From Sphingomonas populi (GTDB lineage Bacteria > Pseudomonadota > Alphaproteobacteria > Sphingomonadales > Sphingomonadaceae), in contig NZ_SGIS01000021.1 of assembly GCF_004208535.1 (NCBI RefSeq), forward strand, positions 1-64,000: 64,000 nucleotides of DNA, written 5' to 3'. Shown one piece after another: positions 7,431 to 16,700 of this stretch. The notes beneath the pieces are model-generated. The model had not been told where the DNA came from, ran no database searches, and saw only the letters and a list, made by a program, of their open reading frames with translations. How positions within the stretch are numbered: position 1 is the stretch's first letter; the number at the start of each line of letters is the position of its first letter. Position numbers and translations under genes: made by a program.

Positions 7431-8321
7431 ATGGAAAACTTCGCAGCACCCGCGCGGCCGATCGTCGCGCGCATGATCGAACAAGCCGCCACCGCCCCGC
7501 AGCGTGCGGTCGCGTTTCAGGGCGCGCCCGGCGCCAACTCGCACATCGCCGCGCTGGAAGCGTTTCCAGACTGTCTGCCGCTGCCCTGTTTCGATTTCTC
7601 CGACGCGATCGACGCAGTGCGCGACGGTCTCGCCGATTGCGCGATCATCCCGATCGAGAATTCGCTCCACGGCCGCGTCGCCGACATCCACTTCCTGCTT
7701 CCCGAATCAGGGCTGACCATCACCGGCGAGCATTTCCTGCCGATCCGCTACGCGCTGATGGGGCTGGGGCCGGTCAGCGGCGTGCGCGACGCGATGAGCC
7801 ACCCGCAGGCACTCGGCCAGTGCCGCCACTGGCTGCGGGAGCACGGCATCGCCCCGGTGAGCTATCCCGACACGGCGGGGGCGGCGGCGATGGTGGTCGA
7901 ACTCGGCGACCCCGCCACCGCCGCGCTGGCACCGCCGGGCGCCGCCAAGATCTACGGGTTGGAAACGCTGGCGAGCGACATCGCCGATGCCGATCACAAC
8001 ACCACCCGCTTCGTCGTGCTGGCCCGCGCCGGGCACCCGCCGGTCGGCGACGGCCCGTTCATGACCACGTTGATCTTCAAGGTGAAGAACGTCCCCGCCG
8101 CGCTCTACAAGGCGATGGGCGGGTTCGCGACCAACGGCGTCAACATGACCAAGCTGGAAAGCTACCAGCAGGGCGGCACCTTCGCCGCGACCGAATTCTA
8201 CTGCGACATCGAAGGCCGCCCCGGCGACGCCAACGTCGATCGCGCGCTGGAGGAACTGGGCTTCCACACGAAATCGATGCGCGTGCTCGGGGCATATCCA
8301 AGGGCGCGGGCGCGGGGCTGA
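7431..8321 (+). CDS. pheA: Prephenate dehydratase
   Basis: The enzyme decarboxylates and dehydrates prephenate to phenylpyruvate for phenylalanine synthesis. The 296-residue product lacks a chorismate mutase domain. The catalytic domain begins VAFQGAPGANSHIAA and contains IPIENSLHGRVADIHF and DADHNTTRFVVLA. A C-terminal ACT domain follows (PAALYKAMGGFATNGVNMTK, then LESY, the allosteric phenylalanine site). The start at 7431 is favoured because the 51 codons upstream lie across the divergent cytochrome c promoter region. It is the only gene on this strand here. Confidence 0.93.
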   Translation: MENFAAPARPIVARMIEQAATAPQRAVAFQGAPGANSHIAALEAFPDCLPLPCFDFSDAIDAVRDGLADCAIIPIENSLHGRVADIHFLLPESGLTITGEHFLPIRYALMGLGPVSGVRDAMSHPQALGQCRHWLREHGIAPVSYPDTAGAAAMVVELGDPATAALAPPGAAKIYGLETLASDIADADHNTTRFVVLARAGHPPVGDGPFMTTLIFKVKNVPAALYKAMGGFATNGVNMTKLESYQQGGTFAATEFYCDIEGRPGDANVDRALEELGFHTKSMRVLGAYPRARARG

Positions 8322-8340
8322 GGCTGCCGCATCCACAGCG

Positions 8341-8421
8341 GTTCTCCCGCGAAAGCGGGAGTCCAGTGTCAAGCAGCGCTGGCGTTCGTGGCCCTGGGCT
8401 CCTGCTTTCGCGGGAGAACTT
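8341..8421. repeat. Palindromic repeat, family D
   Basis: GTTCTCCCGCGAAAGCGGGA opens the element and TCCTGCTTTCGCGGGAGAAC closes it. Related copies at 39359 and 40819 sit between genes of the purine locus. Confidence 0.8.
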
Positions 8422-8430
8422 CATTCCCAA

Positions 8431-8501
8431 CCGTTCGTGTCGAGCGAAGTCGAGACACCTGCGCTTCGTTGCGGTCCCTCGACTTCGCTCGGGACGAACG
8501 G
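8431..8501. repeat. Intergenic palindromic repeat, family A
   Basis: Full two-arm copy: ACCGTTCGTGTCGAGCGAAG is followed by the inverted arm TCCCTCGACTTCGCTCGGGA and CGAACGG. It abuts a family D copy, so two repeat types lie back to back between convergent pheA and nudC. Confidence 0.85.
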
Positions 8502-8506
8502 GGGGG

Positions 8507-9379
8507 CTAAGCGGCATCCTCCGCCCACGCATGCAACAGCGTATTGGCAATCGCATAGTGCGGCGGCGGCAGGAACGCACCCGGTTCGCCCGCCAGCACC
8601 CGGCGCACGTCCGCGCGCGACACCCACATCGCGTCCTCAAGCTCGTTGGTGTCGAGCGTGATGCGATCGTCGTCGGCATAGCCAACGCATGCGATCATCA
8701 GCGAGGACGGGAACGGCCACGGCTGGCTGGCGATATAGCGCACGTCGCGCACCCGCACGCCGGCTTCCTCCGCAATCTCACGCGCGACCGCTTCCTCGAT
8801 GCTCTCGCCGGGTTCGAGAAACCCCGCCAGCGCCGAATAGCGCCCCGGCGGGAACGCCGGTTGCCGCCCGAGCAAGGCGCGCCCGTCATGTTCGGCGATC
8901 ATGATGACGACCGGGTCGACGCGCGGGAAATGCTCGGCATGGCAGTTCGGGCAGGTCCGCGCCCAGCCGGCGCGGAAGGTCGCCGTCGGCGTGCCGCAAT
9001 TGGCGCAGAAGCGGTGCCGTGCGTGCCAGTCGAGCACGCTGCGCGCCGCAGCATAGGTCGCCGCCTCGCCCGGCGCGAACTGGTCGAGCAGCCCCATCAA
9101 CCGCGCCGAGCGCCGTGACGGCGCCGCCCCCGCCGCCGAAAACGCGGCGAAATACGGCACGCCGTCGCTTAGCCCGAGCAGCACCAACTCGGCATCGTCG
9201 GGCGCGTCCGCCATGCCGGTCCACATCAGCCGGCCGTCGCCATCCACATCCGGCTCATAGCCGTCGAGCCTGAGCAGCCGCGCGGCCGGATTACGGGCGG
9301 CGGCGGCGAAGCCTTCGGGATCGTGGCGCAGCAGGTCCGATCGGTCGAGCAGCCCGCCGGTGAAGCCGGGTGCGATCAC
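8507..9379 (-). CDS. nudC: NAD(+) diphosphatase NudC
   Basis: NudC hydrolyses NADH/NAD to nicotinamide mononucleotide plus AMP and removes NAD caps from RNA. The 290-residue product has a zinc ribbon with cysteines at about 125, 128, 143 and 146 (FCANCG / TCPNCH), a complete Nudix box at about 187-208 (GFLEPGESIEEAVAREIAEE) and the NADH-specific SQPWPFPSS at 218-226. Translation probably starts at the GTG at 9377-9379, which overlaps the stop of the upstream serine hydrolase (GTGA). It is the last gene of the mutY operon, and coupling is likely. Confidence 0.93.
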   Translation of the reverse strand: MIAPGFTGGLLDRSDLLRHDPEGFAAAARNPAARLLRLDGYEPDVDGDGRLMWTGMADAPDDAELVLLGLSDGVPYFAAFSAAGAAPSRRSARLMGLLDQFAPGEAATYAAARSVLDWHARHRFCANCGTPTATFRAGWARTCPNCHAEHFPRVDPVVIMIAEHDGRALLGRQPAFPPGRYSALAGFLEPGESIEEAVAREIAEEAGVRVRDVRYIASQPWPFPSSLMIACVGYADDDRITLDTNELEDAMWVSRADVRRVLAGEPGAFLPPPHYAIANTLLHAWAEDAA

Positions 9380-10710
9380 CGGTAGCGCGCCAGATCGGCG
9401 CGCAGCGCCTTGGCGACATCGCTGCGGATCGGCCATTTGTCGTTGGGCAGGTAGTTGACCATCACGGTTCCGCGAAAATGCCGCGCCGGATCGACCCAGA
9501 AGATCGTCCCCGCCGCACCGCCCCAGGCGTAGGTGCCTTTGCCGGCGTGCCCCGGCACATCGACGAGATTGACCGAGCCGCCCGCGCCGAAGCCGACCGT
9601 CGCTGGGCCGCCCGACGTGCCGCCCGAACCGGCCGGGGCGTCGCGATAGGTCACGCCCGGCGGCAGCAGGTTGGACATCATCAGCGCCGCCGTCTCGGGC
9701 TTGATCAGCCGCACCCCGCCCAGCGCGCCGCCATCCTGCAACAGATGCGTGAAGCGGTCGTAATCGCGCGCCGACGTCACCAGCCCGGCGCCGCCATACG
9801 GAAAGCTCGGCGGCTGGAGGAACACCGAGCTTTCGCCCCGGTCGAGCGGGATGCGCCCGTCGCCGATCCAGACATAGCCGGTCGCCAGCCGCTTGGCCTC
9901 GCTCGCCGGCACGGTGAAATAGGTCGAGGTCATGCCGAGCGGGGTGAAGATGCGCGTCTGCAGGAAGCGGTCGAACGGCATTCCGCTCGCCACCTCGATC
10001 ACGCGGCCCATCACGTCGAGGCCGATCGAATAGCTCCATTTGGTGCCCGGCTCGGCGATCAGCGGCAGCGTCGCGACCTTGTTGGCGAAGTCTTCGAGCG
10101 TCTTGGGGCGAGTCAGCCGCATCTTCGCCTCGCTCTTGGCGTCGGCGGTGAAGGGGGTGATGCCGGCCTTCTCATACGCATCGAGCAGCGGCCCGCGCGT
10201 CACGATCGTATAGCCGAGGCCAGCGGTGTGCGTCAGCAACTCGCGAATCGTGATCGGGCTGGCGGCGGGTTTGCTCGCCAGCGAATCGGGGCTGATCTGC
10301 ACGCGCATCGTCTTGAACGCGGGAATGAAGTCCGACACCGGCTGGTCGAGTTTGATCTTGCCCTGTTCGATCAGCATCATCGCGGCGAGCGCGGTGATCG
10401 GCTTGGTCATCGAATAGACCCGCCAAAGGCTGTCGGGGCCGGCGGCGGGGGCGGTCGCGGCATCGTCGATCCGGCCCGCCGAGACGAACACCGTCGGCAG
10501 GTCGCCCGCACCGAACGCCCCGACGATGCCGGGCATCTTGTCGCTCTGGACGTAGGAGTCGAACAGCGCTTGCGTGTCGGGCAGCGGGCTGGTTTTGGCG
10601 GCCGGCGCGGACGCCGGAGCGGACGGCGACACCGGCAGCGCCTGACCAGCGAGCGCGCCGCTCACCAGCACTGCGGCCAGCGCGGCCCCGGTTGCGATCT
10701 GTCGGATCAT
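9376..10710 (-). CDS. Serine hydrolase, beta-lactamase / EstB-like family
   Basis: This 444-residue exported protein starts with a signal peptide (MIRQIATGAALAAVLVSG...LAGQA). The class C beta-lactamase fold is shown by the nucleophile motif SMTK at 100-103, HTAGLGY at about 161-167 and a YSIG tyrosine near 227. Family members include esterases, D-aminopeptidases and transesterases, and the substrate cannot be read from sequence. The YSxG in place of YxN favours an esterase over a true beta-lactamase. It overlaps mutY at its start (ATGA) and nudC at its end (GTGA). Confidence 0.85.
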   Translation of the reverse strand: MIRQIATGAALAAVLVSGALAGQALPVSPSAPASAPAAKTSPLPDTQALFDSYVQSDKMPGIVGAFGAGDLPTVFVSAGRIDDAATAPAAGPDSLWRVYSMTKPITALAAMMLIEQGKIKLDQPVSDFIPAFKTMRVQISPDSLASKPAASPITIRELLTHTAGLGYTIVTRGPLLDAYEKAGITPFTADAKSEAKMRLTRPKTLEDFANKVATLPLIAEPGTKWSYSIGLDVMGRVIEVASGMPFDRFLQTRIFTPLGMTSTYFTVPASEAKRLATGYVWIGDGRIPLDRGESSVFLQPPSFPYGGAGLVTSARDYDRFTHLLQDGGALGGVRLIKPETAALMMSNLLPPGVTYRDAPAGSGGTSGGPATVGFGAGGSVNLVDVPGHAGKGTYAWGGAAGTIFWVDPARHFRGTVMVNYLPNDKWPIRSDVAKALRADLARYR

Positions 10711-11732
10711 GCGCTCACCCTTCTGATTTCAGCCGCGGCCTTGGCGAAGACGGTCGGTAGTCCGGCCGATTCGAGGTCGGCGACGGGCCACCATTCGCCG
10801 GCCACCGCATGCCCGCGCGCCTGCCCGATCGCAAGCGCGAGTTCGAGGCGGAAGTGCGTGAAGACGTGGCCCACGGTGCCCGGCAGCATCTCCCAATTCG
10901 ATCGCACCGGCGCCTCCTCCAGCACTGGCGGCGCGGCGGCCCACGGCCCGGTCGGCAGCGCGCGCATCCCGCCGAGCAGACCCTTGGGCGGGCGGCGCAC
11001 CAGCAACACCTTGCCGGCATCCTCCAGCCAGAAGATCGTGCCATAGCGCTGCGGCTTCGCGGCCTTGGCGGGTTTGATCGGATACGCCTCCGCCATGCCC
11101 GCCGCATAGGCCATGCACGCGGTATTGAGCGGACAGGCGAGGCAGGCGGGTCTGCGCGGCGTACAGACGCTCGATCCGAGGTCCATCATCGCCTGCGCGA
11201 AATCGCCCGGCCGGTCGGCGGGGGTGATCGTGTCGGTGGCGGCGCGGATCGTCTCCATCGCGCCCGGCAACGGCGCGGCAATCGCGAACAGCCGCGCCAC
11301 CACCCGCGCGACATTGGCGTCGACCACCGCCGCGCGCTCCCCGAACGCGATCGCGGCGATCGCGGCGGCGGTATAGGCGCCCACGCCGGGCAGGCCGCGT
11401 AGGCCCGCCTCGGTCTCGGGAAACGCGCCCGTCTGGGCGACGACGCGGGCGCAGGCGATCAGATTGCGCGCCCGCGCATAGTAACCGAGCCCCGCCCATG
11501 CCGCCATCAGTTCGGCCTCGTCCGCCGCCGCCAGCGCCGCCACGCTCGGCCAGCGCTCGACGAACATCTCGAACCTGGGCCGCACCGCCGCGACGGTGGT
11601 CTGCTGGAGCATGATCTCGGACAGCCACACCCGGTACGGGTCGGCACGCGGGTGTCCCGGCGGGCTGCGCCACGGCAAGGCGCGGGCATGCGCGTCGTAC
11701 CAGTCGAGCAAAGGCCGGGCGATGTTGCCCAT
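10707..11732 (-). CDS. mutY: A/G-specific adenine glycosylase MutY
   Basis: MutY removes adenine mispaired with 8-oxoguanine. The 341-residue product has the catalytic glutamate in SEIMLQQTT (about 38-46), the helix-hairpin-helix LPGVGAYTA (114-122), the catalytic aspartate in VVDANVARV (about 138) and the iron-sulfur loop with Cys 190, 197, 200 and 206. The C-terminal domain has the MutT-like fold that reads 8-oxoG. ATG at 11732 (MGNIARPLLDWY) fits the family start, since the 52 residues upstream overlap the divergent DUF721 gene. It is first of three overlapping genes. An 8-oxoguanine deaminase lies elsewhere in the window at 39.4 kb. Confidence 0.95.
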   Translation of the reverse strand: MGNIARPLLDWYDAHARALPWRSPPGHPRADPYRVWLSEIMLQQTTVAAVRPRFEMFVERWPSVAALAAADEAELMAAWAGLGYYARARNLIACARVVAQTGAFPETEAGLRGLPGVGAYTAAAIAAIAFGERAAVVDANVARVVARLFAIAAPLPGAMETIRAATDTITPADRPGDFAQAMMDLGSSVCTPRRPACLACPLNTACMAYAAGMAEAYPIKPAKAAKPQRYGTIFWLEDAGKVLLVRRPPKGLLGGMRALPTGPWAAAPPVLEEAPVRSNWEMLPGTVGHVFTHFRLELALAIGQARGHAVAGEWWPVADLESAGLPTVFAKAAAEIRRVSA

Positions 11733-11785
11733 GATTTTGGATGTAAGCTTGGCGCGCACGCCCCGGCTATGGCATGGACTGCGCC

Positions 11786-12316
11786 ATGAGCAAACGTCGC
11801 CCTCCCACCGAACCGGCGCCCGCGCCGCGTCGCGGCGGCAGCGCGCGTGCGGTGTCTGAACTGTTGCCCGATGCGACGCGCACGGCATTCCGCCGATTCG
11901 GCTTCGTGCAGAGCGCAGTGGTGACGCGTTGGGGCGAGATCGTCGGCAGCCGCTATGCCGGCGTGTCCGCGCCCGAATCGATCAAATTTCCGATGGGCGA
12001 GCGCACCGGCGGCACGCTCAACCTCGTCGTGCGCGGCGCGCATGCGACGATGATGCAGCATATCGCGCCCGAGATCGTCGAGCGGGTCAATCGCTTCTTC
12101 GGCTACGAAGCGGTCGCGCGCGTGCTGATCCGCCAGGGCGACGTGCCCGCGCCGCGCCCGCGCGCGGCGCCGCCGTCGCTCAAGCCCGTGCCGGTCGAGC
12201 TTGGCGCGAGCTTGCGCATGATCGCCGACCCGGAATTGAAGGCGGTGCTGGAAGCCTTGGCGGCGGGCGTCGCCGCGACGCGCGGTGCGCCGGTGGTGGG
12301 GAAGGGTGAAGAATGA
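11786..12316 (+). CDS. DUF721 domain-containing protein
   Basis: This 176-residue cytoplasmic protein has a DUF721 core: VTRWGEIVGSRYAGVSAPES, a hydrophobic strand LNLVVRGAHATMMQHIAPEI and a helix ERVNRFFGYEAVARVLI. The family is found next to DnaN, SecA or DNA-repair genes in many bacteria and its function is unknown. It diverges from mutY and overlaps the following thioredoxin-fold gene as ATGA, in an order (mutY, DUF721, dsbA-like, smc) I recall as common in related genomes. Confidence 0.85.
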   Translation: MSKRRPPTEPAPAPRRGGSARAVSELLPDATRTAFRRFGFVQSAVVTRWGEIVGSRYAGVSAPESIKFPMGERTGGTLNLVVRGAHATMMQHIAPEIVERVNRFFGYEAVARVLIRQGDVPAPRPRAAPPSLKPVPVELGASLRMIADPELKAVLEALAAGVAATRGAPVVGKGEE

Positions 12317-12987
12317 AGCGTTGGCTGGCCGTCGTATTACTGATTCTGGGTTTCTCGGCGCTTCCCGCGCGCGCCGCGCCGGACTGGACGACGGTGGCGA
12401 CCAAGGCCGCAAGCGGTGCTTTTGTGATCGGCAACCCCAAGGCAAAGGTAAAGCTGGTCGAATATCTCAGCTACACCTGCCCGCATTGCGCGGCGTTCAG
12501 CGTGGAGTCAGCCGCGACGCTCAAGGGCAAGTTCGTGAAATCCGGCTCGACCAGCATCGAAGTGCGCAACGCCGTGCGGGACCGCGTCGATCTCGCCGCC
12601 GCGCAACTCGCGCGCTGCGCCGGCCCGGCGGGCTTCTCGGGCGCGACCGAGGCGATCTTCGCGCAGCAGCAGGACTGGCTGCCGCGCGCGTTCGACTATG
12701 ACCAGATCAACGCCGCGCGGCTGGCGGGCTATCCGATCGGCGCGCAGTTGAAGAAGATCGCCACCGGCGCCGGGCTGGACGCGCTGATGCGCGGGCGCGG
12801 CATGAGCGACGCCGCATTCGCCGCGTGCTTCACCGACGAAGCCGGCATCGCCGCCATCGCGACGCTCAGCGACGCATCGTGGAAGGCGGTGCATGGCACC
12901 CCGTCCTTCGTGCTCAACGGCAAGCCCTATGAGTACAAGAGCTGGCCTGATCTCGAAACGGCGCTGCGCGCCGCCGGCGCCCACTGA
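12313..12987 (+). CDS. DsbA-like thiol oxidoreductase (first of tandem pair)
   Basis: This exported thioredoxin-fold protein of 224 residues has a signal peptide (MKRWLAVVLLILGFSALPARA), the active site CPHC at 56-59 and the cis-proline loop HGTPSFVLNG near the C-terminus. It should act on protein thiols in the periplasm. The insert between the two thioredoxin halves is of DsbA type, with a second Cys pair candidate (ARCAG, AACF). It starts inside the DUF721 stop (ATGA) and lies 28 bp before a paralogue. Confidence 0.88.
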   Translation: MKRWLAVVLLILGFSALPARAAPDWTTVATKAASGAFVIGNPKAKVKLVEYLSYTCPHCAAFSVESAATLKGKFVKSGSTSIEVRNAVRDRVDLAAAQLARCAGPAGFSGATEAIFAQQQDWLPRAFDYDQINAARLAGYPIGAQLKKIATGAGLDALMRGRGMSDAAFAACFTDEAGIAAIATLSDASWKAVHGTPSFVLNGKPYEYKSWPDLETALRAAGAH

Positions 12988-13015
12988 TCTTTTTTCTCCC
13001 AGGAGCTGACTCAGA

Positions 13016-13762
13016 ATGACCATGCGTTTGTCGGTCGCGATCGTCGCGGCGATCACCCTTGCCGCCTGCAAGCCCGCCGCCGATGCCGGTGGCACGGGCG
13101 CAGCGTCTGCCCCGGTCGCGGCTAAGCCGGCGCCAGCCGGTCAGAACTGGGTCGATACCGTCGCCAAGACCGATGACGGCGGCTACCGCATGGGCAACCC
13201 CGATGCGCCGGTGAAGCTGATCGAATATGGCTCGCGCACCTGCCCGCATTGCGGCGTGTTCGATGCCGAGGGTCTGCCCAAGCTCAAGGCCGGGCCGATT
13301 GCGGCGGGCAAGCTGTCCTACGAATTCCACGATTATCCGGTCCACAACCAGCTCGATCTCGGCCCGATCCTGCTCGGCCAGTGCGTCGAGCCGGCGCAGT
13401 TCTTCCCGATGCTCGACCAGATGTTCGCCAACCAGGAATCGCTGATCTACCGCAAGGACCAGATCCCCGCCGACGAACAGGCCAAGCTCAACACCGCGAC
13501 GCCCGCGCAGGTCATCGCCTATCTCGCCAAATTCTACGGCTATGTCGATTTCGTGAAGCAGCGCGGCGTGCCCGAGGCCAAGGCGCAGGCGTGCCTCGCC
13601 GACGGCAAGGCGCTGGAGGCGATCGCCAAGCAGACCGATACCGCCAACCAGAAGTACAACATCACCGGCACGCCGACCTTCATCGTCAACGGCAAGGTCG
13701 TGCCGAACGCTGCCGCCTATGAGCAGCTCGAACCCGCGCTGAAGGCCGCCGGCGCGCTGTAA
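13016..13762 (+). CDS. DsbA-like thiol oxidoreductase, lipoprotein (second of pair)
   Basis: This 248-residue paralogue of the preceding gene is tethered as a lipoprotein (TLAAC, Cys about 18). An Ala/Pro-rich linker leads to WVDTVAKTDDGGYRMGNPDA, then CPHC at 76-79 and TGTPTFIVNGKVV at the C-terminus. The start is preceded by AGGAG. A second ATG two codons in is also possible. A lipid-anchored and a soluble copy side by side suggests two stages or two substrates, but this is inference. It ends 25 bp before smc. Confidence 0.88.
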   Translation: MTMRLSVAIVAAITLAACKPAADAGGTGAASAPVAAKPAPAGQNWVDTVAKTDDGGYRMGNPDAPVKLIEYGSRTCPHCGVFDAEGLPKLKAGPIAAGKLSYEFHDYPVHNQLDLGPILLGQCVEPAQFFPMLDQMFANQESLIYRKDQIPADEQAKLNTATPAQVIAYLAKFYGYVDFVKQRGVPEAKAQACLADGKALEAIAKQTDTANQKYNITGTPTFIVNGKVVPNAAAYEQLEPALKAAGAL

Positions 13763-13787
13763 CGCGCCAGAGGCCGGGGGCTGAATC

Positions 13788-16700
13788 GTGCAGATCACAC
13801 GGCTGCGATTGTCGGGCTTCAAGAGCTTCGTCGATCCAGCCGATCTGCGCATCGAACCCGGCCTGACCGGCATCGTCGGCCCCAACGGCTGCGGCAAATC
13901 GAACCTGCTCGAAGCGTTGCGCTGGACGATGGGCGAAACGTCCGCGAGATCGCTGCGCGGGGCGGGGATGGAGGACGTGATCTTCGCGGGCACCTCCACC
14001 CGCCCGGCGCGCGATTTCGCCGAGGTCGCGATGCTCACCGAGATCGACGGCACCGAGACCGAGATCGTCCGCCGCATCGAGCGCGGCGCCGGTTCCGCCT
14101 ACCGGATCGACGGTCGCGATGTCCGCGCGAAGGACGTGTCGCTGCTGTTCGCCGATGCCGCCACCGGCGCGCATTCGCCCGCCTTGGTCAGCCAAGGCCG
14201 GATCAGCGCGGTGATCGCCGCCAAACCCGCCGAGCGCCGCGCGATGCTGGAGGAAGCCGCCGGCATCGCCGGGCTGCACGTCCGCCGCCGTGACGCCGAA
14301 GCGCGGCTGCGCGCGACCGAAGCCAATCTCGCCAAGCTCGACGAACTGATCTCCGATCAGGACGCGCGCGCCGCCGCGCTGCGCCGGCAAGCGCGCCAGG
14401 CCGAACGCTACCGTGCGCTCTCCGACCAGATCCGCATCGCCGAGGCGCGCGTGATCTTCGCGCGCTGGCGCGAGGCGCAGGCCGCCTCGGACGCCGCCAA
14501 GGCAGAGGCGACCGCGTGTGAGGCGCGCGTCGCCACCGCCGCCGAGGCGCAGCGCGCCGCCGCCGCCTATAGCACGCAAGCGACCGAGACTGTCGCGCAG
14601 GCCCGTGCCGCCGCGCAGACAGCACGCGACGCGGCGAGCGAAGCCGGCCACGCGCTTGCGGGCCTCCGCGCCGATCACGCCGCCGTGCTGCGCCGGATCA
14701 AGGAGCTTGAGGACAGCAAGACCCGCCTCGCTGCTGACCGCGCCCGCGAAGGCGCGCTCGCCAGCGACGCCGCCGAGGCGATCGCCCGGCTCGCCGAGGA
14801 CGCCAAGACCATCGAGGCGCGGCTGGCGGCGGCGACCGCGCGGCTTCCCGAACTCGACTCCGCCGTCGCCGAAGCCGAACGCGCCGGCCGCGATGCCGAA
14901 GTCGCGTTGGCGCAGGCGCTCGCCGCGCAGGCGAGCGAGATCGCCGATGTCCGCGTCGCCGATGCCGCGCTTTCGGCGGCGCGCGCCCGGCTCGACCGTG
15001 CCGCGCGCGATCTCGCCCGCGTCACCGCCGAAGCCGCCGCGCTCGCCGACTCAGCGCCGCTGCTCGCCGAACGCACCCGCGCAGGCGAAGCGCGCGCGCA
15101 AGCGCTGCGCCATGCCGAGGCGGCGCGTCAGGCGCTGGCTGGCGCCGATGCCGCCGAACGCGCCGCGATCGGCGGGCGCGACCACGCCCAGTCGCAACGC
15201 TCCGCCGCGCACGCCGAACTCGCCGCGCTCGACAGCGAGGCAGCGGCGCTCACCAAGGCGACTCGGCGCGACGGTCGCGACCGCCTGCTCGACCAAGTCC
15301 GCCCTGATCCCGGCTACGAACGCGCGCTCGCCGCAGCACTCGGCGACGATCTCGAAGCCGGGCTCGACCCGGCGGCGGAGCGGCATTGGGCCGGGGCAGG
15401 GGTGCAGCCCGGTGATCCCGTCGCGCCGCCCGGCACCGCACCGCTCGCCGCGCATGTCGCCGCGCCCGATGCGCTCGCGCGCCGCCTCGCCCAGATCTTC
15501 GTCGCGCAAGCTGATGACGGCGCGCCGCTCGCCGTCGGCCAGCGCCTCGTCACGCTCGGCGGTGGGCTGCGCCGCTGGGACGGGTATGTCGCGCGCAGCG
15601 GCGGCGCGGCGGCGGCCGAGCGGCTCGAACGGCTCAACCGCCTCCGCGCGATCGAGGGCCTGCGTCCTGAACTGGTCCGCGCGGTCGAAACCGCCGATGC
15701 CGAATTGCGCCGCATCGACGCTGCGATCGGCGAAGCGCGCCGCGCCGCCGCCGATGCGCGCCGGCTGCTCGATTCGTCCGAGGCCACCGCGCGCGAAGCT
15801 GGCCGCGCCGAGGACCGCGCCGCCACCGCGCTCGAACGCCTCGAAGCGCAACGTGCCGATCTCGCCACCCGTGCCGAGCGCGTGCGCGGCGAACATGCCG
15901 AAGCCAGCGCCGAGGTCGATCGCACCGCCGCCGCCCGCGCCGCGCTCCCCGACGGCAGCGGAACCCGCGCCCGCGTCGCCGGCTTCTCCGCCGATGCCGA
16001 TGCCAAGCGCACCGCCATCGCCACCGTCCGCGCCGAGCGTACCGGGCTAGACCGCGCGATCGGCGACGCGCGCGAGCGGCTCGCTGCCGGCACCGCCGAG
16101 GCGAAGGGCTGGCGCTCGCGCGCGGGCGAGGCCGCCAAACGCATCACCGAGATGGACAAGCGCGCGCTCGATCTCGCCACCGAAGCCGCCACGCTCGCCG
16201 ATCGCCCCGCCGCGCTCGCCGCCGAGATCGCCGCGCGCGAAGCCGCCCACGCCGAAGCGCGCGCTGCCGCCGACACCGCCGCGCAAGCCGAGCGCGCCGC
16301 CGACATCGCTTTGCGTGAGGCGGAAGCCCGCGCCAACGCCGCCGCCGAGGCGCTGGCCGAGGCGCGCGAAGCCCGCGCCGGCGCCGCCGCGCGCGCCGAA
16401 AACCACGAAGCGCGCCGCGTCGAGATGAACCGCCTGTCGGGCGAGCGTTTCCAATGCCCCTCGGTGCTGCTCCCCGAACGCGTCGGTTTCGACGGCGACA
16501 CGGTGCGCGCGCCGGCCGAGGAATCCGCCGCCCATGACAAGCTGAGCGTCGATCGCGAGCGGATCGGCCCGGTCAACCTCGTCGCCGAAACCGAACTCGC
16601 CGAACTCGAAGCCTCAAGCGCCGGCAACGCCGCCGAGCGCGAGGAACTCGGGCTCGCGGTCAACCGTCTGCGCGGCTCGATCGGCACGCTCAACCGTGAG

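Noticed and set aside
9376..10710. Antibiotic-resistance beta-lactamase
   Set aside because: The SxxK fold is present, but YSxG replaces YxN and the context is a repair operon. An esterase or peptidase role is more likely, so resistance should not be claimed.
14518..16050. 510-codon frame inside smc in another phase
   Set aside because: Its composition is almost only Pro, Arg, Ala and Ser, and it lies entirely within the intact SMC coding sequence.
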